In this document: positions 1 to 5,910 of the stretch, one piece after another
How the letters are laid out: every line of letters starts with the position of its first letter
Position numbering within the stretch: position 1 is the first letter of the stretch
Source of the DNA: Mimachlamys varia
Lineage: Eukaryota > Mollusca > Bivalvia > Pectinida > Pectinidae
DNA length: 64,000 bases
NCBI GenBank assembly: GCA_947623455.1
Contig: OX392532.1
Span: 49,665,058 to 49,729,057, forward strand
Direction of reading: 5' to 3'
The notes under the pieces: model-generated
What the model was told of the DNA's origin: nothing
Databases searched by the model: none
What the model saw: the letters and a program-made list of their open reading frames with translations, nothing else
Position numbers and translations under genes: made by a program

Positions 1-109
1 TCCAAAATTTCCAATTTAATACCCCTACATTTTAATTTTTTCTTATTTTTTCACTTTCTTTTTGTAAAGCAAACAAAGCTTATTTGTGTGTTTGTAAAGA
101 TGCATTTAA

Positions 110-243
110 TGTTGCTACCTTGAGTGGTTTGTGGTTCGGAGACGCCGGAGCGGATTGGAGCTGAGAAATTCCTGCTGGAGACTGCTAAATGAACCAATTG
201 TCGTCATGGAGGACACGGAAAAATCTGACATGAAAAATTACAG
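110..243 (+). pseudogene. Exon-like segment 1
   Basis: One frame is open for 44 codons from just after a TAA at 107-109 to a good donor, CAG|GTGAAA at 241-249. Its end reads NEPIVVMEDTEKSDMKNY. The alternative frame at 124-189 reads ERIGAEKFLLETAK before a TGA at 190-192, so the natural protein may have switched frames here through a one-base indel. The upstream border is uncertain; a pyrimidine-rich stretch ending in AAG lies before 80. Confidence 0.35.
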
Positions 244-360
244 GTGAAAATGTAAGGATATGAAAAACACAAGATATCTACACTATTATTTCAAAACCAT
301 GTTTAAATTTCATGCAACTTGTCTACAATGCTCTGAATCTGAACCTACTAAAACATCTAG

Positions 361-452
361 GACCTACTGTTGTCAATCGCACGGGACCTCGGAGGGCTGA
401 AGTCCAGTGGATCAGTACATGTACGACCAGGAACCTATCACCCCAGTGTCAG
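361..452 (+). pseudogene. Exon-like segment 2
   Basis: It begins after CATCTAG (354-360) and ends at CAG|GTTCAT (450-458). In the frame inherited from segment 1 it has a stop at 398-400 and then reads DQYMYDQEPITPVS. Two other frames are also open across it, so the coding frame is not certain. Confidence 0.35.
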
Positions 453-724
453 GTTCATTAAATGTACTCCTTCCCAATAGAAAATGGACTCCATTATTTA
501 AAAATATTCCAGATAAAGTGAACATTAAAAAATATATATATTGTGATAGAAAAGGGAAATACAACTCACTTTTGTGACATTAGAAAATTCTTTTCAGTCA
601 GACAATGAAGCTATATATATTTTTCTCTATCTTAACGTATTAAGACGGTATTAACATGACCATTAACAAATCTATTGTGATACTTGGCCTTATTTTTATT
701 TCCGTTTTTGTTTTATATTTCCAG

Positions 725-863
725 AGGCCTTTAAGAAAGCCCGGATAAGGATGATGCAGGCTCGTGAGAGTGCCACAAGAGATCTGTTTCAGGAGGCCAC
801 AAAAACTCGTGAATTAGCGGCATAGATCAAACATCAGAATGAAACCGTTGTGGACTATAAAAG
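725..863 (+). pseudogene. Exon-like segment 3, helical charged peptide
   Basis: The acceptor is pyrimidine-rich and ends TTTCCAG at 718-724; the donor is AAAAG|GTTAGG at 859-869. The frame (codons from 727) reads AFKKARIRMMQARESATRDL and onward through FQEATKTRELAA, then a TAG at 823-825, then IKHQNETVVDYK. The stop could be a single-base change from CAG (Gln). The composition suggests an amphipathic helix or coiled coil. Copy 5 carries Arg to Ile in this frame (24420). Confidence 0.5.
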
Positions 864-1106
864 GTTAGGACTAATGTTTCAAACTTCTCCTGCCAAATAT
901 TTAAAAAGTTAAAATACCATTTTTTGATGTTTCTCGCAAAATTTTTAAATGAAAATAAGATTTGCTTTCTTGAGATTATCAATATTATTGTACAGAAAGA
1001 CTCAGAGGAGTGCGATTTTTTAAAAGCATTTAAACCATAAAAAGAGAGATCATACATTGAACAGATACTAAAACAAAATCTAAAATTTTCTAATTTTTTA
1101 TTTCAG

Positions 1107-1205
1107 CTGATCGCAACAGTGTTTCCTCTGGACCCTGACAATTCAAAGCCATTGTTTCACCAAGTCCTTAGTGACACTGTATTGAAGTGGCTTTACAAGA
1201 AATGA
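1107..1205 (+). pseudogene. Exon-like segment 4, terminal coding segment
   Basis: It follows a strong acceptor (T-rich tract ending TTTCAG at 1101-1106). It is open for 32 codons and ends at TGA 1203-1205. It reads LIATVFPLDPDNSKPLFHQV, then LSDTVLKWLYKK. This looks like a genuine C-terminus of a globular protein. Its phase (0) does not match the end of segment 3 (phase 2), so at least one exon is lost or the frame has shifted. I do not recognise the family. Confidence 0.5.
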
Positions 1206-1845
1206 AACATTAAGAAGGCTTACACTTGACGGTATTGCTATTATGGAATATAAGGAGAGTTTCAAGAATGACAAAGTTTACTGAATTCATTCACAAATAT
1301 GAAATTCTACATCATCAGTCTTGAATTTTTATAATATATAAATTAAAACTTGGTGGTATGATAAATGTTGGAAAAGTCTGAATGCCATATATAAATTGAA
1401 AAAAACAATCTGCAATAATGTTGGTTTTTTTTAAGTAAGACATCAATAAATTTAAACAGTTAAATATGTAAAAAATTCTTTAAAAATGTTTTTTCCGGAA
1501 TTTACCTGTATGCCCAGAGTAATGATAGAGTCGGTAGCTGGTGTTGTGCACCATGAAGTTTCCTGAAATAAGTGACCTTGTCATATACCGGTAGCTACAT
1601 TATAAGATCAGAAAGAACCATTTACTGCTAGGGTCTGCAGTAATGAAAATGTCCATAAAGAAAAAGATTCCTGATCAAATTGAAATATTGAAAGTCCCGT
1701 CTATAATGTATTTTTTTCTGGGTCTGAAATTATCACAGTTTTATTTAGTACATTTGTATTATTCCTTCTGCAGGATAATAAATTTGTTAAAGTTGTGTGG
1801 GCAAATCTGTCATCTTACCACTTACTATAGGCTAATCTCAAAAGT
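1206..1845. other. AT-rich stretch without recognisable gene
   Basis: Nothing recognisable. A 90-codon plus-strand frame at 1643-1915 has no family resemblance and runs into the foldback element, so I treat it as chance. An AATAAA at about 1444 could be the poly(A) signal of the plus-strand gene fragment, but it is far from the stop codon and unsupported. Confidence 0.5.
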
Positions 1846-2033
1846 GTTATCTCCCTTGTTTTCCCTATCATGGCTCCATTGGGAAGTGTTTTTGAAACAA
1901 AATGGCGCCAGGTAAGTATGATGTCATAATTGGAATAATGTCATCCGATTGTCACATGGCGCCAAATCATCACAAAAACACTTCATAGATGTCCATCTTG
2001 TATCCACCATTGTGGCATATCAAGGGGGATAAC
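1846..2033. mobile_element. 188-bp foldback (MITE-like) element
   Basis: Three nested pairs of inverted arms are visible. The outer pair is GTTATCTCCCTTG at 1846-1858 against CAAGGGGGATAAC at 2021-2033 (12 of 13 paired). The middle pair is GAAGTGTTTTTG at 1883-1894 against its exact reverse complement at 1973-1984 (12 of 12). The inner pair is the palindrome TGGCGCCA at 1903-1910 and again at 1957-1964. A loop of 46 bases lies between. No coding capacity is present, and I find no clear target duplication at the flanks. The structure fits a non-autonomous foldback DNA element, and it is present in all 11 copies. Confidence 0.6.
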
Positions 2034-2666
2034 AGCAATTTTGGGAAAGGCTTATATTGTCGTCACTTAATGATTTTTATTACGATAAGAATAGAGCTAT
2101 CAAACAAAGATTGTAAATAATGTCATAATGATAAATCATTTTTTTTGTCATAAAAAAATGTTAAGGAATCCTTATCACGATGGTAAATTGGCATCATTTG
2201 GCCATGTGCCATTAAATTCCTCCTCAGAATGTTTATTAGCGATACACCAGAAGTAAGCTATGATAGTGATTCTCGGGAGAAAACAAAGCGGAAAGTCGTA
2301 TCAGTCTAGTTTAAATACAATATAACATGATATTGATCATGTGTCTACTCCGTCCTTGTGTTAGTAATTGTAGATATTTTGTAGATACAAACGAGTATGT
2401 TTTGTATATTTTGTATATATAAATTTAATATTATATACCGAATAAAAAATATCCATCAAAACACTCAGTATTTGTGGTTTTATTTGATAGAGTACCATGT
2501 TTGTTATAAAGTTTCCGCAATTTTGTTTTGGAGGAAGTTGAAACCCATATGTTGAAAATAAATTTTGAAATATGCCAAGATGAACGGAGTAGGTGTTAAT
2601 AAATAGAGGCCTAGGCTCAAAGTTGGTTAACCTTCTAAAACAAAGTGTAACAGTAAAGAGAGTAGT
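2034..2666. other. AT-rich stretch, nothing recognised
   Basis: No gene or element recognised. Small structures only: a perfect 6-bp hairpin CATGAT-ATTG-ATCATG at 2326-2341, and TTCTC-GG-GAGAA at about 2271-2282. An AAAA at 2637-2640 (TTTT on the minus strand) could terminate Pol III transcription of the tRNA-like unit to its right. Confidence 0.5.
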
Positions 2667-2743
2667 GTGCTTCCAACGGGGATCGAACCCTCGATCTCCA
2701 GGTTCCTAGTCGGACGCTCTACCGCTGGGCTAAAGGGAAAGTC
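2667..2743 (-). repeat. tRNA-like unit 3 (complete)
   Basis: The A box TAGCCCAGCGG lies at 2732-2722 and the B box GGTTCGATCCC at 2689-2679 (minus strand). The D arm reads GCCC...GAGC. The loop at the anticodon position reads CTAGGAA (anticodon AGG if read as a tRNA). The acceptor and anticodon stems pair poorly, so this is not a functional tRNA. TTTT follows at 2640-2637. Copy 2 equivalent: 8577-8653. Confidence 0.75.
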
Positions 2744-2844
2744 CGTCATGTGCAGCAAGGCCATATTTAAAGGTGTTCACACTAACACCACAACCTAGGT
2801 TCTAACTCCCCGTCACCACAGACACGCAACGGAATAGGCCTAGT

Positions 2845-2887
2845 GTGCTTCCAACTTGGATCGAACCCTCGATCTCCAGGTTCCTAG
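2845..2887 (-). repeat. tRNA-like unit 2, 3' half
   Basis: It holds the anticodon-loop remnant CTAGGAACC and a B box GGTTCGATCCA (one mismatch at the last position), but no A box. The 5' half lies 949 bp away at 3837-3875. The break falls within the CCTAG of the anticodon loop. Confidence 0.75.
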
Positions 2888-3836
2888 GTGGCAGTGTATA
2901 GAAGGCTTTTGTGGCCGTGGTGATATTTTTGTACAATGAATAACCCCTATAATAGCCTATCAAAATCGAAAAAAAAATAAGGAGTAAAATTGGCTTAAGC
3001 ATGATGAAGTGGACTTTGTGGACTTCACATTTGTAAAAAGAGAAAAAAACATTTTGGTTAGAGATTAAAATGCTGACCCTTCCGAAACAGGTGTCTACAC
3101 ATGCAAAGCTAGCTTTAGGACTCGCACAACTAAATCAGCCTATCACGAAGTGTTTCATACGTTTGTAGTCCCTACTGAAAATTTGTTCCAGCTAAGTACA
3201 GTGATTCTGAATAACTTAAATAGGTAATTGTTGACCTATTCTGCATTGAATGAAATCTGTAGATATTTAACTTTCCAAAAATATATACTTTTGGTAGATT
3301 TTGATATGTGATGGCGGATTGATATGGGGTCAAAAGTCAGAGGGTGTTCCCGTACCATTTCACTGGTTTGACATGTAAATTTTCGGATGTCCGAAGCAGA
3401 CGCCTGTACGCAACAAGTGTTGAACTTCAAATATTAAAGTTATTAGCTCGAAAGGGAAAATAGCGAAAAATCTAAACAAACGACCTATGCTGGGACACAC
3501 ATAATTCTGTAACCAAGTATGTAATCTTTAGTTTTAGATAGAACGTAAGAAAAAAAATCCTATTGGCGGGGTAAAATTTTGGGTCAGAAATAGCGGGTTT
3601 TTTTTTTGCATTTTTCAGTATTTTTTTATGTGGTAACCAGGGTTTTCACACAAGTGATATACATCCAAAATATAAATTTATGCACTTCTCATTCCATTCT
3701 ATGGGTTGGAAATACAATGCTGTTTGCAAAAATATATACATTTATAAACTTTGTGTAAATTGCACACTCTGTGTGTATGATTTCGGCCGTAGGCCTGGTC
3801 TTCCAGAAATCTGTTAATGTTACTATACTCTGCTAC
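2888..3836. mobile_element. 949-bp DNA transposon-like insertion with TIRs
   Basis: The left end GTGGCAGTGTATAG (2888-2901) and the reverse complement of the right end, GTAGCAGAGTATAG (3836-3823), match at 12 of 14 positions. CCTAG stands immediately outside both ends (2883-2887 and 3837-3841). The uninterrupted sister unit at 2667-2743 has CCTAG only once at this place, so CCTAG is a 5-bp target-site duplication. There is no transposase. Short minus-strand frames of 64-66 codons inside are not conserved in style and one is frameshifted in copy 2. The element is therefore a non-autonomous (MITE-like) DNA transposon. A 5-bp duplication is known for Transib/RAG-type elements, but these ends do not begin CAC, so the superfamily is unassigned. 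Confidence 0.75.
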
Positions 3837-3875
3837 CCTAGTCGGACGCTCTACCACTGAGCTTAAGGGATAGTC
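3837..3875 (-). repeat. tRNA-like unit 2, 5' half
   Basis: On the minus strand it reads AAGCTCAGTGGTAGAGC, a perfectly paired D arm (GCTC/GAGC), followed by GTCCGACTAGG up to the anticodon loop, where the sequence switches to the inserted element. It is complementary in content to the half unit at 2845-2887. Confidence 0.75.
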
Positions 3876-3981
3876 CGTCATGTGCAGCAAGGAGGCCGTA
3901 TTTAAAGGTGTTCACACTAACACAACAACCCGGTTTTAACTCCCCGTCACCATAGGGAGGGCCACAGACACCATTTGTAAC

Positions 3982-3985
3982 AAAA
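3982..3985 (-). terminator. Candidate Pol III terminator of tRNA-like unit 1
   Basis: A run of four T on the minus strand directly after the tRNA-like 3' end. A transcript starting at unit 1 would end here and not read through the whole trimer. Confidence 0.4.
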
Positions 3986-3989
3986 TAGT

Positions 3990-4069
3990 GTGCTTCCACC
4001 AGGAATCGAACCCACGATCTCCAGGTTCCTAGTTTGATGCTCTACCACTGATCAGCTAAAGGGAAACAC
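3990..4069 (-). repeat. tRNA-like unit 1 (complete)
   Basis: The B box GGTTCGATTCC (4012-4002) matches the consensus fully. The A box region (4058-4045) has a 3-base insertion, GCTGATCAGTGG against GCTCAGTGG. An 8-bp terminal helix, GTGTTTCC (4069-4062) with GGAAGCAC (3997-3990), can form. A TTTT Pol III terminator lies at 3985-3982, five bases past the 3' end. The anticodon and T stems do not pair well, so it is a tRNA-derived repeat head rather than a tRNA gene. Copy 2 equivalent: 9902-9981. Confidence 0.7.
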
Positions 4070-4392
4070 CCTCTACCTCAAAGCTAGAAGGCACTTGTAA
4101 TCCTTTATTCCATTTAAATCTGCTACACTTTGTAAACGTACCTTCCAGTAGATAAAAACAATGCAAACAAAATGTTTTGTAGTTTTTCTACATTTTATTA
4201 ATAATTGATGTGAATGGTATATGCTTCCGTGATACAAATTAAAAATGAGTAAAATTTGAGTAAGTGTAAATATTTACAAATTAACATTACCAGTACTCAC
4301 AAGATCAAATAAAAAAAGTGTAAATAAAAAATTGTATCTTTTAAAGCACTTACAATGTTTAATTGCTGAACACGAATTATGAATCATGATTC
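4070..4392. other. AT-rich stretch, nothing recognised
   Basis: No gene recognised. It contains a small hairpin, TGTAG-TTTTT-CTACA, at 4178-4192. Copy 5 has one A fewer and copy 10 a small rearrangement in the part around unit position 4275-4310. Confidence 0.5.
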
Positions 4393-4580
4393 TCTTCTCA
4401 CAAAAATCTTATAATTATACTTAAGGGCATATGGTGTCTTCTCACAAAAATCTTATATACTTAAGGGCATATGTCATATTCTGACACAAAAATCTTATAT
4501 AATTAAGGGCATATGATATCTGATCACAAAAAAATCTTATATACTTAAGGGCATACAACTGTATGCTATCTTCTCACAAA
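4393..4580 (+). repeat. Minisatellite, about 45-bp period, four copies plus a partial
   Basis: The core words CACAAAAATCTTATA and CTTAAGGGCATA recur at about 4400, 4443, 4485 and 4530, with a final TCTTCTCACAAA at about 4569. The third repeat has AATTAAGGGC instead of ACTTAAGGGC, and spacers differ by a few bases. The copy number is the same in all 11 units, so it predates amplification of the array. Confidence 0.85.
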
Positions 4581-5129
4581 TTTTTTTTATTTGGGTTTGT
4601 ACTAATTTATTCCATCATCTGAAGCCCAGTTTGTTTGAATTATCTTTAATTGATAATAAAGGGAAACAACTCTAATATAATAAAACATATCCACAAAAGT
4701 TTGTACCACACAACAATCTTAATGGCTTTAAAACCACCAGGAAAGTATCACTGAACATTTGGTGTCATACAGTAGACCATAGCAGTGCAATGTATTTGAT
4801 AGGCTTCAAAGTATAACCAACAAAACTTTATTTAATTTTGACTGCAATAGGTGTGTGGATATTTGATACCATTATTAACTCCAAAATCAATTCTAGGGAT
4901 GATGAACTTTAGAAGTTTCAAAATCAACAGAAAAATGATAGTTTATAGTGTCCCCGATACACTTTTGTGATGAAAGCATAAAAATATGTTCAACATATAA
5001 AAAACAATACCTTACAAGTGCCATACATCATAAACAACAAAATTAGCAATCAAATCTATCTCAATAATAACTACAACACGAAGTTTTGACATAAAAGCAT
5101 TCCAGATATGATAGAGTTGATCTCTGTTT
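4581..5129 (-). other. Putative 3' untranslated region of the minus-strand coding segment
   Basis: There are no open frames of note. Reading from the stop at 5130 leftwards, an AATAAA occurs at 4833-4828, about 300 bases downstream. It is followed by the GT-rich stretch GTTTTGTTGGTTA, the usual arrangement of a cleavage and polyadenylation site. A second AATAAA lies at 4611-4606. Confidence 0.35.
4828..4833 (-). promoter_or_regulatory. Candidate poly(A) signal AATAAA
   Basis: Canonical hexamer on the minus strand with a GT-rich element just downstream. It is placed sensibly for the coding segment ending at 5130, but AT-rich sequence produces such hexamers by chance. Confidence 0.35.
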
Positions 5130-5366
5130 TCACGGCGTAAAACCTCCGGGACTAAGGGCATCACCAGGACTAGAGAAGTTGCTATGGTGACCAGCAGGAC
5201 TGGGTGATCGGACGTTACGGAATTTGTGCTGCATGCTGTTTACAAAGGCTCGGTACAGTGGCTCAGACGTGGACAAGTTGGCTGGGTTTTCAGTCGAGAA
5301 ACGAGAGTTACGCGAGGGTGTGCCTCCCGGTGACCTGTAACGAAAAGTTGTGAAATATTGGTCCAT
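5130..5366 (-). CDS. Ser/Pro-rich coding segment, probable terminal exon of an unrecognised gene
   Basis: A 78-codon frame starts at ATG 5366-5364 and ends at the stop 5132-5130. The frame stays open 17 codons further upstream to 5417, reading DSGFIYTCIFCDDGWSR before the Met, so the Met may be internal. A weak acceptor-like CTAAG at 5421-5417 could bound an exon. The peptide is rich in Ser, Pro, Arg and Gly, with repeated proline-directed SP sites (RSPGG, RSPSPAG, SSPGD, LSPGG) and a central LYRAFVNSMQHKFRNVR. It looks like a disordered, phosphorylatable C-terminal tail. It is intact in all ten copies that include it: 11042-11278, 16952-17188, 22862-23098, 28770-29006, 34680-34916, 40589-40825, 46499-46735, 52408-52644 and 58312-58548. 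The one change noticed (copy 2, 11243) is synonymous. I do not recognise the family, and it may be a captured fragment. Confidence 0.5.
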   Translation of the reverse strand: MDQYFTTFRYRSPGGTPSRNSRFSTENPANLSTSEPLYRAFVNSMQHKFRNVRSPSPAGHHSNFSSPGDALSPGGFTP

Positions 5367-5416
5367 TCTACTCCAGCCATCGTCACAAAAGATGCATGTG
5401 TAAATGAAACCCGAGT

Positions 5417-5784
5417 CTTAGATCAGTTTTGTTTATTTTCACTGGTTATTCTTTTGATTTTCATAATTCAAAATTTCAATTCTAAGCGAAAATCAATGCC
5501 CTTTTAAAACTTTATCTCAAAATATTTACAACACAAAACTAAAAAGTAGATCAACATGAACACGGACTTTACAAAATCTCCAGTAATGGAAGGTGTAGCT
5601 GGACAGAAAATACAGACACCATAATCACTCACATTCCTGATACAAGACTAGAAGACTAGAAATGTCTGTGAGACATAAATGCCCCCTTCCCCCATATGAA
5701 ATTAGTTCTTCATGCTTATAGCGTTTGCGAAGTTTGATGACAATCCGATCAGTAGACATTTAAATAAGCTGGTTACATTACCAT
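5417..5784. other. AT-rich stretch before the unit junction
   Basis: No gene recognised. It holds a perfect hairpin ATGTCT-GTG-AGACAT at 5662-5676, a short direct repeat of ACTAGAAG just before it, and a CCCCCTTCCCCC stretch at about 5682-5693. The part from 5660 on, with the poly-C hairpin after it, reads like a dispersed animal repeat, but I cannot name it. Confidence 0.45.
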
Positions 5785-5807
5785 GGGATGGGACATGAGG
5801 GGGCGGG
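5785..5807 (+). other. G-quadruplex motif
   Basis: Four G-runs: GGG-AT-GGG-ACATGA-GGGGG-C-GGG, with loops of 2, 6 and 1 bases. It matches the usual G3+N1-7 pattern. It is followed 24 bases later by a poly-C tract, which is poly-G on the other strand. Confidence 0.7.
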
Positions 5808-5826
5808 ACGGACATGGGTAACACTA

Positions 5827-5863
5827 TATGCCCCCCCCCCCCCCATTTCATGGTGGGGGCATA
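5827..5863. repeat. Length-variable poly-C tract inside a hairpin
   Basis: A C-run at 5831-5844 sits in the inverted repeat TATGCCCCC (5827-5835) and GGGGGCATA (5855-5863), a perfect 9-bp stem. Run lengths in copies 1 to 10 are 14, 14, 14, 13, 14, 13, 14, 12, 10 and 20. This is the fastest-changing site in the unit and explains most unit length differences. The minus strand is a poly-G run able to form quadruplexes. Confidence 0.9.
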
Positions 5864-5910
5864 GCATAACAATCAATCCTTTTACTTCAATTATAATTTA
5901 CAGAACACTA

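Larger units (their letters stand above)
110..1205 (+). pseudogene. Decayed protein gene fragment with four exon-like segments
   Basis: Four segments with protein-like reading frames are separated by three gaps with GT...AG borders: 110-243, 361-452, 725-863 and 1107-1205. Segment 1 ends in phase 2 and joins segment 2 in frame. Segment 2 ends in phase 1 and joins segment 3 in frame. That frame has a TGA at 398-400 and a TAG at 823-825, and segment 3 does not join segment 4 in frame. The gene is therefore broken or missing an exon. The product would be acidic at first and then strongly helical and charged (Lys/Arg/Glu/Gln-rich). I do not recognise the family. The same fragment starts at unit position 110 in all 11 copies. 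Alternatively the similarity to exons is partly chance; segments 3 and 4 are the most convincing. Confidence 0.45.
2667..4069 (-). repeat. Trimer of tRNA-like (SINE-type) units, interrupted
   Basis: Read on the minus strand, three tRNA-like heads follow each other with related linkers of about 100-120 bp. The first is at 4069-3990. The second is split into 3875-3837 and 2887-2845. The third is at 2743-2667. Removing the 949-bp insertion and one 5-bp duplication leaves head-to-head spacings of about 178 and 191 bp. The two linkers are homologous; both contain the blocks GTCCGTCATGTGCAGCAAGG and GGTGTTCACACTAACAC (plus-strand reading). This is a tandem tRNA-plus-linker repeat, like a tRNA-derived SINE propagated as a multimer. 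A mollusc tRNA-SINE family such as RUDI is a candidate relative, which I cannot verify. Confidence 0.75.
1..5910 (+). repeat. Tandem array unit, copy 1 (5910 bp)
   Basis: This is the reference copy for the internal annotation. The sequence at 1 recurs at 5911 and then at ten-copy regularity to the end of the window. Variants noticed here: T at 2396 where the other copies have C. It has AGGG at about 3650 where most copies have ATGG, a state shared only with copy 3. The terminal poly-C tract is 14 long (5831-5844). Confidence 0.97.

Noticed and set aside
827..1057. 76-codon minus-strand frame repeated in every unit
   Set aside because: It lies across the gap between exon-like segments 3 and 4, is AT-driven (Phe/Ile/Lys-rich) and resembles no protein; its repetition only reflects the array.
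1643..1915. 90-codon plus-strand frame
   Set aside because: AT-rich composition, no recognisable domain, and its end is formed by the foldback element arm.
2802..3002. 66-codon minus-strand frame
   Set aside because: It spans the border of the TIR element and the half tRNA-like unit; the hydrophobic start comes from AT-rich sequence.
3236..3430. 64-codon minus-strand frame
   Set aside because: It is inside the non-autonomous TIR element and is frameshifted by the extra G in copy 2; no family resemblance.
3699..3890. 63-codon minus-strand frame
   Set aside because: Its first residues (LSSVVERPTR) are a translation of the tRNA-like D arm; it is a shadow of the repeat.
2667..4069. Functional tRNA genes
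   Set aside because: A and B boxes are present but anticodon, T and most acceptor stems do not pair properly, and one unit is split by an insertion; these are tRNA-derived repeats.
4393..4580. CRISPR-like array
   Set aside because: The repeats are contiguous variants of one 45-bp word without unique spacers, in an animal-type genome.
1..5910. Autonomous Helitron or retroelement making up the unit
   Set aside because: No Rep/helicase, reverse transcriptase or integrase frame exists in the unit. I also found no convincing CTRR end with a hairpin about 10 bases upstream; the CTAG at about 2307-2310 has a hairpin too far away.
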